From: Sipunculus nudus
Taxonomy: Eukaryota > Annelida > Sipuncula > Golfingiida > Sipunculidae
Length of the DNA: 64,000 nt
Assembly (NCBI GenBank): GCA_026874595.1
Contig: CM049309.1
Coordinates: 48,468,079-48,532,078, forward strand
Direction: 5' to 3'
This document shows, piece by piece, positions 45,538-57,584 of this stretch. The position numbers and the translations under genes are program-made. The notes below the pieces were generated by a model. It worked only from the letters and a program-made list of their open reading frames with translations. It ran no database searches and was not told where the DNA came from. Position 1 is the first letter of the stretch, and every line of letters begins with the position of its first letter.

Positions 45538-47012
45538 TGTTGGTTCAGCCTTGATTAAACTTACAGGATTCAGACGCTTTCAGCTGTAGTTTGCACGGTC
45601 TCACTTATGACGTTCCCCATTCTTTGTGTTGTGTGTCAGGCAATTAATAAATATGATGGGGGCTCATATTAACCTAATTTTCAAAGCCGATCTAATAGGA
45701 TAAACAGGTAAGACGACACTGTGGAATTGCAAAAAGATAATATGCTTTATGCTTTAGCAATGGTCAACTCGGCAAAAGAAGATGTGCTTTTTTCACGATT
45801 ACGATAATAATCATTTAAATAAAAAGAGAATTGTAGTGTTGACTATTTATGGTTTCATATATAAAAAATGGCCAAAATAATATTTAGTGCTGTTTGATTG
45901 AAATGTATACAGTAATTTATCTGCAAACATGAATGTGAATGAGAGTGCAAAAGGAATGCTGCCTTTATATCTTCATTCTTAAATTAGTTGCATTTGTAGA
46001 CTGCATGCTAGCTGTTAACCACTCGTTCACTCTTGAGCTCTTTACGGAGTGTCCATCTGTTCGGTCTCCGTCGACATTTTTTCAAAATCCATCTACTCTT
46101 TCCTTGCTTATTTGATATGGAAGGACTATTTATGGGCTTCCAGTTATTCAAACAGAATTCCTATTAATTCCTTTTGCACATTTATTCAAACTGTATAGAA
46201 AAAAATGCTTCTTTTTATTTTTTTGACTGACTATAATTTTAGATTTAATAGGCTCAGGCTACACATTTTTTAATTTTTTTAATTGGGCATATCTTGTTTA
46301 AAATTGTTTAAACTAAAAACAAAAATGCTTCTTCTGCCTTATTTCTTGAGCAATTTTTATTATGTTGGATTTATCAGGCAAGGCTAAGTGTACCTTTGAA
46401 ATTTTTTAATTTATTCATAACGCAAATTAGGTTTTTAATTTCTACACTTAGTAAAAATTGTTAAAGCTTATGTTGCCGGATGGGTACCGGATGTGCAATA
46501 CCACATTGACGTTTTACTTTAGTAACTTCACTACATAACGTCATCATTTAAAGCATGGGATGATTATTAAAGAACCAAGACTGTTTAATGGATTAAAAGT
46601 TACATATTTAATATATCTGAATGATTTTGTTGCTGGTAGATTGTTTTCCAAAACACACCTTATCACACTAGGTTGTCTTATGCTTACTCCCCACCTTTTT
46701 TGCTTTCGATAGGAATTGAATAATTCAACGTTATCAAAATATAATTATGAAAGGATATATATTAAATGCTGGTCTTCTCTGTTGGAAACAAGCTTCTTGT
46801 AGAATTTGAGAACACTAAATTATGAAGACTTTCAGAAAACTGACTTTTTATACCTTAAAGGCAGCAGAACTTCTTCAATATTAAAAGCTTTCTCTTCAGC
46901 CATGGTTCAAGCCTGCTGGTCCATCTTCTGCAACTGACCTACGGGCAAGATCTGATGCTGGAAATGTATTTTTAGGCATTTATACAGTGCTCAAGTGTCG
47001 GTCGGATCGCCG
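45538..47012. other. Non-coding spacer
   Basis: A short degenerate duplication near 46190-46440 (AAAAATGCTTCTTYT followed by TTTTT tracts). Nothing else recognised. Confidence 0.4.
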
Positions 47013-47032
47013 ATATATATATATATATATAT

Positions 47033-47160
47033 GGAAGGTTAAGATGTATAGTTAACTGGTTTATTAACACACGAGCTTTCGAAGATGGTACTTCGAAAGC
47101 TCGTGTGTCAATAAACTTGTTAGCCTATCTAAAAGGCGTCACTGTTTATCTTAACCTTCG
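47033..47160. repeat. Palindromic end of the Penelope-like composite
   Basis: CACACGAGCTTTCGAAG (47068-47084) and its exact reverse complement (47091-47107) flank a 6-nt loop. Outside these, GGTTAAGAT and ATCTTAACC continue the symmetry to about 120 bp. Each half matches the fragment at 12501. Confidence 0.85.
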
Positions 47161-47175
47161 CTTCAACTACATACT

Positions 47176-47600
47176 AACACGTCTATATCAACATGATAAG
47201 TATATTGCCGACATATTTTTAAAATAGATACATCAGGTGAATGTGGTTAGAATGAAGCTAACGGCGAGGTTTGAAAAGCCGAGACTTTACGAGATTACGA
47301 GATTTTGCTTTGTGCGATTCGGGGGGGGGGGGGGGGGGGGCATGTGAAAGACTGACACTGATTCTATTGTCCTCGGGGGCTCAATAGGATCGGTCGGGGT
47401 ACACGTGCGATACTGGAACATAACAGGGCAAAGAGGTTTGTTGTTGTTTTTGTTTATATATGATACAAAGATATATACCAGGATGCTCAATTAGCATAGT
47501 AAACTGATTTGCAATAGGGTCCTGGAAGCAGTGAACATATCAGTATAATAAATGTGATATAAATACACAATATAATATGAAAATACACAATATACAATAA
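47176..47600 (-). repeat. Inverted arm A (3' region of copy A)
   Basis: Reverse complement of arm B. Shared blocks include the motif ATTCACCTGATG, a 20-nt G tract (47321-47340), CGTAATCTCGTAAAGTCTCG (minus) and TGATATGTTCACTG (minus). It lacks about 158 bp present in arm B, including most of the hammerhead. Confidence 0.85.
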
Positions 47601-47819
47601 ATAAATAAATATTTAATATAAAAGACAAATATACTATACTATACTCATATCGAGTGGACTCCACTCGATAAACTCACCATGGGGTAGTGGTAACGCCATG
47701 TCCCTCAACACTGCAGTAAGAGAACAACTACCTGATCAGGTAAGTCTGCCCAGCAGATCCTCGTGGTGGGGGGGGGGGGGGGGTTGGATGAGGGGGCACG
47801 TATAATATTAGTAAGAATG

Positions 47820-49195
47820 CTAGGTTTTAAAACATATTAGAGTGAATTTGTTTTTATGGCGGCACTTGGAGAGAATTTCAGCTCTTGAGTTCAACAATGA
47901 TACAGGGGGGGGGGGGGGGGGGGGCGTTGCTATATGTAGCTCTTCGGACAAACAGAGATCACACTTTCTAGTCCGACAGAAGTAAGGTGCTGCCTTGGCA
48001 GATATTTCCCAGGAGAGCTTGTAACTGATATTGTTATCTTTTAGTGACCAGATGTCTTTAGACATTTCAGTATTTTTAACTTTGGATCTGTTACGAAAGG
48101 ATTGTTTGTGGTTATTGTATCTAGTCTTGAAATAACCTTCAGTACACCCTATGTAGTGTTTCTCGTCATTGTCTGTCCTAACTTTTGCCTTATCAGGGGC
48201 GGATCCAGGATTTAGGAAAAGGGGGGGTCCAACCCAGGAGGACTAATGAAAATCCTAAAAAAAAGGTCATCACGTCTGGAAAAAGGGGGGTCCAGGCCGC
48301 AAAATTACGTCTAAATCCCCTTAAAAAAGGTTGCTTCGGGTGAAAAGGGAGGGGTCTGGACCCCCCCCCCCCCCGGATCCGCTTCTACTTATAGACATTG
48401 CATCTCAGCTGACACTGACCATTCATAGGACATTCGTCTTTTTAACGACAGTTACACTGTTTTTGAGGTACATTTACAGCTTTGTCAGTATTTAGAACCT
48501 TCATATTATGTTTACTGATCAGGTAAGACATGTTGGGTAGACAGCTGTAGCTTATTTTCAAATTGTTCCTGTTGAATAACCTGTGGTACCTGTGATGTTT
48601 TGGAAAGAGTTTTTCAACTAGTTTCATGAATTGTCTGCCAATGTTGGTTTTTACAGGACGGCTGTAGGGGGGATTGAACCATATTATTTTCCTTTTCCTG
48701 TTTCTTTTGCTTTTCACTGTGGGTTCAACATATTTTAAGCTTTCTGAGAACCCGCTTTTTGCTTAAGCTTTGTCATACATGGGTTTGGCTTTCATAAATA
48801 GCTCTTCATTGGCAGGAGGTGTCGGATACACGCTTGCTGATCATCATAGGTATCTGCCTGATAATTGCTGGGGGTGATTGGGTTGTGCGTGGACATAGAG
48901 CGGATCTTTGTTCGGTTTTCTGTAAGGGTAGAAAATGTCATTTTTTGAGGTCAAATGTTACGTCTAAGAAATCTGTGCAGGTCAGGTTATTTTCAATGGT
49001 TATTTTTAACCCAACATTGGAAAAGAGTTTGATCATTTTCTTACGGGTGCTAGCAGCTGTCTGCTTTGGGTCCAGACATGTTGGGGAAACAACCTAAACC
49101 GTCATCTCGATACAGGCCTAGAGCATTTTCACCAAATTCCTTTTTCAACATATCTCGGATGTATAAACCAACAATTTTGCATACTTCAGCGCCAT
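47820..49195 (-). pseudogene. Penelope-like reverse transcriptase and GIY-YIG endonuclease, copy A
   Basis: Pieces in order on the minus strand: FDGAEVC and the RT catalytic motif GLYRDDGLG (YRDD at 49112-49101), frame breaks, then 48717-48442 (WFNPPYSRPVKTNIG, ISYSCLPNMS, QKQCNCR). A TAA follows directly where the frame continues as DECPMNGQCQ (a Cys cluster). A MITE (48194-48387) splits the endonuclease. Beyond it are HYIGCTEGYFKTRYNNH (GIY-YIG core with Arg), KDIWSLKD, CDLCLSEE and ILSKCRHKNK. The region between EELHIA and LLNSRAEI holds a C homopolymer (G tract 47906-47923 on the plus strand). RT copies the RNA, and GIY-YIG cuts the target DNA. This copy is inactive. Confidence 0.85.
48194..48387 (+). 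mobile_element. Complete MITE (CAGGGGCGGATCC family) inside the PLE endonuclease
   Basis: 194 bp, ends CAGGGGCGGATCC and GGATCCGCTTCTA, flanked by a 5-bp direct duplication CTTAT (48189-48193 and 48388-48392). With one CTTAT taken as the duplication, the endonuclease reading frame would be continuous across the site. The insertion therefore came after the Penelope-like element. Confidence 0.85.
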
Positions 49196-49201
49196 CAAAA
49201 C

Positions 49202-49445
49202 AGAAGATCTATTCATGAAAGCCCTCAAATTTGCCAAAACCATGGTCTTCATTCCAGATGATGTTATCAAATTCATCCTGCACAGCAGGAAAAGCTTACT
49301 GTTTAGCAATGGTAACATCTGGGTGAAAAAAGATCATACTAGTTTTGACGTCACCATGGGCAGTTTTGATGGCGGTGAAGTGTGCGAAATTGCTGGTTTA
49401 TACATCCTAGATATGATGAAAAAGGAACTTGGAATATTATACTAG
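49202..49445 (+). pseudogene. Penelope-like reverse transcriptase fragment, copy B
   Basis: An open frame with MKALKFAKTMVFIPDD, SRKSLLFSNGNIWVKK, FDVTMGSFDGGEVCEIAG and LYILDMMKKEL, i.e. the RT segment leading to and including the GSFDGxEVC block. It stops at TAG 49443-49445 before the YRDD motif. It faces away from copy A, which starts at the same FDGxEVC block on the other strand. Confidence 0.8.
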
Positions 49446-50409
49446 CTGATAAACCCGGTATACCGGGCTTTTTACCGGGGTTTGGGATATTTAAATGAGA
49501 TGTGGAATGTTGGCTGAATTTTTTATTCTAAAAGTTAAAAGAAAATATAGGTTACATTTGGGATATATATGGGATACTATCTCAATAAGATATGTATGAA
49601 TATTTTTTAGAAAGTTCATACCTCCGTATGTTTACCTTGAAGACCTGGTCAGTGATGTTAACATTGCGGAACCGGAATGAGACGCGGGGGCATTCAGGTT
49701 ATCGATGATATTTGACTGGATTCTATCGTTGGACGTATAAAGATTAGGTTGAAGTGAGCAACGCATGAAAGATTAATTAAATGTACGTTGCATGGAAACT
49801 GTTCCTGAAGAAAGCAGAAGCGGACCCAACGGGACTCCATGCAGAGGGTCCCGTTTCCTATTTTCAGCCGCCGCCATTTTTTTCATCGTATCAGACAAAT
49901 TTAAGGCCTGAAACCCCCGCAACCACTCCACCCCACCCTAGATCCTGAAATTGGCACCTTGAATTAGGTTTTGTCAGTAAACCTTCCTGGGTTGAACCCT
50001 CCATTTTATGAAGCGAGAAACCTGTGTTTTTCACTTTTACTGACCACGCATGTGGATGAGAGCCTGGGTCAAAGGCCAGACATGCTCAAATCCCTCACCG
50101 AAAGCAAGCGTTATTCATATGAACAATAGTCCTTAATGGTGTGTTTGAGGTTGAGTGACCACGATGCACGCTTTCCGGTCATTGCCGAAGGCAGTTCGGC
50201 TGGGTTCGGTGTAACCTCAGAAAAAGTCAGTAAAAACTGAAAAAATCACTCAAAATTATTAGTACATTAAAATTCATTTATTCTCATATCGCCTATGTCA
50301 CTGCGGGAATAATAACCTTAAAATGAGGTATGGGACTGTGTCATACGCAACGCGGTTTCACAGAACATTGCGAACAAAGGTGGACCGAATTCCTTTTATA
50401 AGTATTAGA
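49446..50409. other. Unassigned interior of copy B
   Basis: No Penelope-like coding sequence is readable here, so copy B is internally deleted or replaced. A 14-bp palindrome CCCGGTATACCGGG lies at 49454-49467, possibly the edge of another insertion. Confidence 0.4.
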
Positions 50410-50985
50410 TTTTGTGTATTTTCATATTATATTGTGTATTTATATCATATGTATACTACTGATATGTTCACTGTTTCCAGGGCCCTACTGCAAATCAGTT
50501 TATTATGCTAATTGAGCATCCTGGTATATATCTTTGTAATATATAAACAAAAACAACAACAAACCTCTTTGCCCTGTTATGTTCCAGTATCGCACGTGTA
50601 CCCAGACCAATCCTATTGTGCCCCCGAGAACAATAGGATCAGTGTCAGTCTTTCACATGCCCCCCCCCCCCCCCCCGAATCGCACAAAGCATAATCTCGT
50701 AATCTCGTAAAGTCTCGGCTTTTCAAACCACGCCGTTAGCTTCATTCTAACCACATTCACCTGATGATCGGGTCGCATCCCGTGAAACAGACGGTTGTGA
50801 ATTTACAGTGTTGTTTTTCTTCAGAGTTATATATATATATTATCTGAAGATACTCATATCCGTGTACAGCAACTGCATATTATGAGACAAATAGCCGGTG
50901 ATCAAGTCAGTTGCCTTTATCATGTATCTATATTAAAAATATATCGGCAATATACTTATCATGTTGGTATAGATTGACGGAGAAA
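50410..50985 (+). repeat. Inverted arm B (3' region of copy B)
   Basis: Matches arm A in reverse complement: GTGTATTTTCATATTATATT, GCATCCTGGTATATATCTTT, a C tract at 50660-50676 in the position of arm A's G tract, and GCTTCATTCTAACCACATTC. Includes the hammerhead motif. Confidence 0.85.
50755..50802 (+). ncRNA. Hammerhead ribozyme motif in Penelope-like 3' region
   Basis: Stem I ATTCAC (50755-50760) pairs with GTGAAT (50797-50802). CTGATGA (50761-50767) is the first core strand. Stem II is CGGG/CCCG (50769-50772 with 50779-50782) closing TCGCAT. GAA (50784-50786) is the second core strand. A two-pair stem III (AC 50787-50788 with GT 50794-50795) precedes T50796, the expected cleavage position. 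All invariant core bases are present. The pair next to the core in stem II is U-U instead of G-C, which may weaken it. The tiny stem III and stem-I-open ends fit the hammerheads known from Penelope-like elements. Confidence 0.75.
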
Positions 50986-51189
50986 GACAGAATCTGGTAT
51001 CACGAATAAGCTCTCTTGGACGGTTAATCACAAATTTGTATTCATGCGAGAGTAAAGTGCAATATTTTTCATTATGTGAATATTAGCCGGGAGCAGAGTC
51101 ATGAAAAAGTTGTGATAAGAAATGCTCTTGATAATAGGGCGCTCGTTAAAGCAGGGAAATAACGTTTATATAACTGTGACAATTAAATA

Positions 51190-51537
51190 TATAAAGTGTA
51201 TATCAAGTGAGTAGTGACACTAAGCCGTTATTAAGAACAGGTCAAAGATGAGTATTATCTCATATCTAGATGTCGCCGAGCGTTCGCAGGACAAGCCTCC
51301 ATGTAATAATCATAAAAATTCTGAAAAGCGGAACCTACCCTTAACTGTACCAGCGATCACGCTCTGAAATCCTGTTTTTCCACTCCCAAAATTTCGGACT
51401 GTTATTTAGGTGAATAAAATCTGAGGAATTCAATTTGCTGGCATTTTTATTCATCAACGGGCACCGGGGTTGACATTTAATGATTTAATCACAAAGTAGA
51501 AAGTTTATATATCATTGTATACATATCCTATACAAAT

Positions 51538-51568
<31 letters not shown>

Positions 51569-51780
51569 CCTATAAGTATCCCAAAAGCAAAATTATATGT
51601 GTGTTAAACATTTATATAGAAATAAAATATAAAGTAAACTTTAATGGGTACACAGATTTATAGGGTACGCACGGATTGGTGTAAGGATATGCATGCATGT
51701 TGATGTAAATGACAAACATATAGGCAGAGGTTATCATGGCCAGCTTGGCCTACCATATGTTCAACCTTTGCATCGATCAT
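51190..51780. repeat. Dispersed mosaic repeat family C, copy 1
   Basis: Blocks GTGACACTAAGCC (51215), AACCTACCCTTAACTGTA (51339), AAATTATATGTGTG (51590), AGGGTACGCACGGATTG (51662) and GGCCTACCATATG (51746) recur at 53600-54700 and/or 63185-63870. Confidence 0.65.
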
Positions 51781-53599
51781 TTATGACTATTATTTTAGCC
51801 AAAGGTTAGTATGAGAATGTAAGTACTATTGCAGATCTAGCGAAGTTGGTGATAATTGAGGCTCTGCTAATGATTGTGCGGCCCTGAGAATAAGGTTAAG
51901 ATAAAAAAAAATTAATATCATGTAATACACATTTGCAAACTAGGACTATTAATGAGCCCACATTTCAGTTTTTGTAAACAGTCATATTGGCGATAAAGCT
52001 CAAAAAGAAAATGGCAGAAAAAAGGAAAATAAAATGAAATCTGTTTTTTTTATTAATATGGACCTTAAGAGGTCTGTGTTTCCAAAATATGGACATAAAG
52101 ATAAAATCCCTACTGGGGAGGCTTAAAAATCCGCCTGGACATGCTTTTCTTACACTATATATGTCTCCTTCTTGTTATCAAATCGTCCTCTCACTCTTAC
52201 ACTTTAATGACATTTCGGCCCTCTGGCAAATGAGAGTCTACGACAAGCGTACTCTGCGTCAGAGTGCCTTTACATCCTTTAACAGGACCACAGTTAGGCG
52301 CTGTGAGGATGCAAACATTTTAGTAATTTTTAGAATAGTACGCTGTCACTTGACATAAACCAGACCAACAAACCAGAAAAAATTCGTTTTAACTCGGCAT
52401 ATTTGTAAATCATTCTGCATATCTGTTGTATTTCTAACCGCACGAATACAAACATGGTTTCCACGAGTTACTGAACGAGAGCCAACTTGTGATAGAGGAA
52501 AAAACTCCTTACCATAGAGAAGATTTTCAGTTGATTTGTGAGGTCAAATATATTATTTTGTTTTAAATCATAACTTGTAGCCTAATATTAAGACTCTGCT
52601 GTTTGCTTGATATCAGTGCAACAGAATGACTCAGCGCTGCAATACATTCCCCCATATGGCTTGTATCAAGAATCTTGTCAGGCTTGGCAGCCCAATATAA
52701 ATGCCTACTGTACCTTGTATAAACGGCTAGCTCATATACGCACAAAATCACGCTTGCGTTATCTACCTGCATACATATTGATACGCTAATGACTCATAAA
52801 ATGCTGATAAAATATAGTCCTTCAAACACACAAGAAATTCCTCAAAGTTAATTGTTAAAACAAATAATGGAAGACCCATTTCTTCGATAACTAAAGTTTC
52901 AACTTTTTTTAACCAATTGATTTAATTAGGACACCCAAAAGGTCTGATTGGCTAATCATAAGTTTCATTGAATTTCAGCTTGAAAAAGGTATGTTTACCT
53001 AACTAGGGTTATAAAAGTTTTCTTTTACTGCTGATATAGTAATTTGAGCGATCTTCCAATGTAAAACATACATTAATCAGACGCTCATTAGATCCGTGTT
53101 TTATTCACATTATAAAATATTATAAGCCTTATATTATCATAATAGTTCCAGAGATTTTTATTTGACATTTTGCAGAAACTATTTATCTGAGACGATTCAA
53201 AGCTTAAGGAAAATACATGACAAATACCATTTATTGGAAACCATGTTGTATTAAGAGTGAAATATTGTCATGCTCTTCCAAAGGGTACATTGGTCCCGTA
53301 AAACATGCATTTGTTATCAAATTTGTAATTTATTTATTCAGGTTGTCTGATAAGGGAGATCGATCAAGCATATAAAACCACACGGCTTACCAGATACCCA
53401 CGCACAGCAACACGTTCCACTACGTATATAGATCACTCTGAAGACAGGAAGGCGAACACTCGGACGGCTGCTTGATCTCTGGAAACCCCAAAGTGTAAGT
53501 TTTACATAATTTTCATATTATGTTTTGTTTCATTGTGCAATCCATATATGAAATACCTTACATTTCATTCAATTGGTCTAAATTGTAACATAGTTACAA
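51781..53599. other. Non-coding spacer
   Basis: No gene recognised. 53365-53440 resembles 44415-44490. Confidence 0.4.
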
Positions 53600-53861
53600 C
53601 TTAGTTGTAAGCTGAACCTACCCTGAACTGTAGCGTCGATCACTCTCTGTCCCAAATCCTGCTTTTTCCAAATCCCTCATTTCTGTTATTTCAGTGAATA
53701 AAATTTATATTATTCGATTCGTCGTGACTTAATTTCTAATAATACGTATCAATGTCCTATACTTTCTATAAATAGACTATAAACAAAATCATATGTATAT
53801 AAAAAAAAACATATAGAAATATAACAAAAAACTTAGCTTAAAATGTTTTATATATATATAA

Positions 53862-53912
<51 letters not shown>

Positions 53913-54700
53913 GAATGTTTACTAAGAAATGTTTTATACATAATATCACTTCAGAAATCAGGAAATAATTCACTTCTGTAGAATTCAATTCTCAAGTCGG
54001 CATTTTTTCCTGCTCAAACATAAAACAAAAACAAAACAGACCATCAATATCTGCAAATTTTACCTGCACCACTAATAGAATGTCATTTGAATGTAGTTTT
54101 ATTCATATCATATCCTTTGTCTTTTTTTCCTCCATTTGCCGTCATCTCAATTTTTTATTTCTGTATAGTCAAAACAACACAATGATAACGTTTATTTTAA
54201 ATCTAGTAAACATCCAGACATACAGTGTCACTGTACATTGAAGACATTGGTGTCTTTTTACAAGATTTTGAATATAATATTTTACAGACATTTAATTCTC
54301 AATAAAATATTATTCATGAGCTTTTATATGACACATATTTGATTGTAACATGCTTTTTAACAGAAAAAAGAGAGGTTCGAGCCATATTCTGAGTGTATCA
54401 GCCATGCTGTGTTTGATCCATCGATCCATCAGCCCTTAACGTATACGTAACGGAATGCTGTATTGGTAATCAACAAGACAACCTTTCATATAAATGATAA
54501 ACGCCGTATGTGACCTGCCAAGGTAAAACAGGCGCTGCTTGTTATCTCCTTAACTTTTTTGATCAGGATTGATCCCTTCCTGGTTTATTTGTGGTACCAG
54601 CTTTCACCTTGCACGGCCATGTAATATCATCTACTTGAGACAAGTTGAGGCCGATGACATTTGCAAAAAGAGAAATAAACAGGCAGGCATGGTATAAACA
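53600..54700. repeat. Dispersed mosaic repeat family C, copy 2
   Basis: AACCTACCCTGAACTGTA matches copy 1. GTAATCAACAAGACAACCTT, ATGATAAACG and CACCTTGCACGG match copy 3 (63415-63690). Contains (AT)n at 53853-53909. Confidence 0.6.
53853..53909. repeat. (AT)n microsatellite, interrupted
   Basis: AT alternation with two AAATATAT interruptions. Confidence 0.95.
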
Positions 54701-54929
54701 GGAGAAGCCTTAATGTATCATAAATGTATTAAAATATATGTTTAAATCTGCTTTAATCATTATGAGATACAAGTAATACATGATCAGCCAAAGGCCGTTT
54801 AATAGCATTAAGGAATTATTGGTATCTAGTATATAGTATCGCTGGGGATATCTAAATGAAATAAAAAAAAAAAAAAGATTTAAAGTAACAGTAGTGTAAT
54901 CTAAATTATATTCTTTCCGTTATAAGTTA

Positions 54930-56900
54930 CATCCTCCCCCCCCCCCCGAAGGAATGGACTTCCGGGTTTTTAAGCGAACCTGTGAGCTTATGCGATGGTG
55001 CGGCGACGTCCGTCGTGCGTCAGTGCGTCGTGCGTCGTCTGTCCGTTAACCCATACTATCTAGAAAGTGGCAAGAGCTAGCATCACATAACTTTATGTCA
55101 AAATTCAGTCATCTAAAAACTCTATCGGATTTTGTTTATTTTTTGGCTATCTGCATTTACTTATATTTAATAGTGAAAAGGCTTAAAAACTTTTTAAAAT
55201 CTTCTTCTCCGAAACTGTCCAGCCAAATTGTCCAATATTCCACAGAAATAATTAATCCAAGGAGAATCATTCTCAATTTTGTTCGAATAGTTCCGATTCG
55301 GTGATTTTTGGCCGAGTTACAGGAAGTTGAACTCAGTCATCTGTCTAAAAAGCATACTAAAATTTCAATCTTAGAAATGGCTGGAGCTATCATCACCACA
55401 TTTTATGCCGATGTTGGTCACATGAGTCATATCTGAAATTGAGGTATTGGTGGCGCCACCTGCACCGGCCTTTTTTGTACGGTGGTCATCAGTGCCTGTA
55501 TCATACTGAGGGATACAAAAAACTTCTTCTCTGAAACCATATGGCCAAATTGTTTAATATCGCAAAGAAATGATTTTAGGTTAGTGCTTTCTGAAGTTTG
55601 TTCAAATGGTCTTTGTTTAGTGACTTTTGGCTGAGTTATGGGAAACTGCATTTAGTCATATGCCATGACAGCCCATTTAAGCTAAGTGGCTACAAAGATC
55701 TTCTCCTTAAAAACTACTGGACCAAACTCTTAAATTTCACAAATTAATTATCCTCAGATGTTGATAATTTAAGTGCTTTTTGGCTGAGTTACGAGAAGCT
55801 TTTAAAATATAGATTTATCATTTAAATAATTCACAATTTCAGGCAATGTTTCAGTCATGAATATTCAGCTCTCTGTGGCTATATAAAGACGGCTGTACAT
55901 GGATTATAAATAATTGGTATCCGTACTCACCTTAATTCATGAATTTGCTATCAGAGAGATGTATCTGTATAATAATTTTGCATTCAGTATGCATCTGTAA
56001 ATTTTTTCATAGATTCCTGATTTCTTTTTTATCAAAAGTCAGCTGAAAAGCAGTATTGGGAAAATTTATTTCAAAGTTATTTCAAGTAGGGACCACTTTT
56101 GTGTACAAATGGCAGCACTTGGTTTAGCATGGGCAGATTGCCATGATTTGCCAGTGACTGGATGTTAACGATAAGCCAAAATGATTTCAGCTCTATAAAT
56201 AGCTTGGCACAGCCACGGTTGGAAGAAGTGCAGCAAGGTATAGGTCAAGAGTTCCCTCAGTGAAGTAGCAGCATTCTCTTTATAGCTTTGACAGACTTCA
56301 CACTGCATCAGATTTAGCACCAAAGTTCAGCCTTGATCTATTCGTAGCTTTGGCAGACTGCCAACTGTGTCAGATTATGCAACAGGTCCAAGTTCACTCA
56401 GTCTAACAAGCTCCAGGTCAAGAGTTCGCTCAGTGCAGAAGCTTGAGCCAGCAATTTGTCATAGTTCACTCGGGGGAACTGCCTTTCTCACCTAAGCCTG
56501 GTCAGCCCATTGCATCAAACTCAAGGGAAGTTTGATGTATTGGCCTTCCAATTTTGACCTGTCTATGCGCCATTGATGGCTTTCTCGTTCCAAGACAGGT
56601 GTCGCCACCTGCATTGAATTTTGCACAGTGCATGTGTCTGCATATTTCTACGGAGGAATATGGTGTATCAGGCTGAAATTGGCCATATTTATACATATCG
56701 GATAGTTTTATCGTGTAAAAGATTGGTGTCGTCGCCTACAATAATTTTTGCACAGTGTATGTCTCTGCTTATTTCTCAGGAGGGTTTGACATATTAGACT
56801 GACATTGGGCAAATGTATATAACTTTGCTAGCTTCGTTGTATTAAAGATTCTTGGTGCCAGCTACAATAATTTTTGTGCTGTGTGCACCCAGGCTAGAAT
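54930..56900. repeat. Degenerate dispersed repeat related to family B
   Basis: Starts with a CGTCGTGCGTC-rich segment. Phrases such as TGGCGCCACCTGCA, AATTTTGCACAGTGCATG, GAGCTATCATCACC and TTTTTGGCTGAGTTA recur several times. It resembles 22111-23110. No coding capacity. Confidence 0.6.
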
Positions 56901-57584
56901 TTCAGCAGTGACGTTTGTGTAATTGTTTCTTGTTCAAAATGTTATGTACTTGCATTGTTCATATACATGTTTCACATGTACTTGAAAAGTAATGGTCCAG
57001 CATTGAAGCTTACCTGGTGTATATCCAATTGCACAGGCTCGCATTGGGCCTGTACATGTGGACCTTGTTAAATATTTAGTTCAGATGGCTGAATTACATA
57101 CACACAATAATCCACACAGTCGTTATAATAAATCCAATAGCACAGAGTCCTGGTTACACTTGCATAACACAGTCTTGGTTATAATGATATTGAATCCGAT
57201 ACCATATATATACCCATATACAACTGGAATCAGTCGACACAATGTAATGGTCCGTGCGCACTGAGCTGCGACTCCTGATCTACATATTCTGTGTAGAATA
57301 GCGTGGAAATACTCCAGGGAAAAAACTCTACGTGTATAAACACTGAAGTCGCATTCTCAATCTGCCCAAGTGAGAAACCTTACCATTGTATTTCGTCTCA
57401 ATAACTGTATCACAATCAGTACTTACCAATGACCGTAAGGCTTCAACAGCCATCGATGACGCACCGCAAACATATACTTGGTGATTCCTGTAACTTCGTA
57501 CGAAATATTACTATTGCTCACTTTTATGCGCAATACATGTACTTTGAGAATTTCAGCGTCCGTTCTAGGCACATTGGATTTTCC
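56901..57584. other. Non-coding spacer
   Basis: Nothing recognised. The right part may be the decayed 3' region of the LTR element that follows on the minus strand. Confidence 0.4.

Larger units (their letters stand above)
47013..50985. mobile_element. Composite of two Penelope-like elements, head to head
   Basis: Copy A reads on the minus strand (RT from about 49195, GIY-YIG endonuclease to 47820, 3' region to about 47033). Copy B reads on the plus strand (RT fragment 49202-49445, then a 3' region 50410-50985). Their 3' regions are inverted repeats of each other, so the whole has inverted long arms around divergent coding parts. Penelope-like elements often carry terminal repeats in inverted orientation and 5'-inverted partial copies. 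The coding parts overlap by about 75 bp and differ by roughly 15 percent, so the two copies are not recent duplicates. An (AT)n tract lies at the outer left end. Confidence 0.75.

Noticed and set aside
53369-53493. TATA-like CATATAAAACC plus a donor-like AAAGT|GTAAGT as promoter and 5' UTR exon
   Set aside because: Part of it resembles a repeated segment at 44415-44490 and no downstream coding exon was found.
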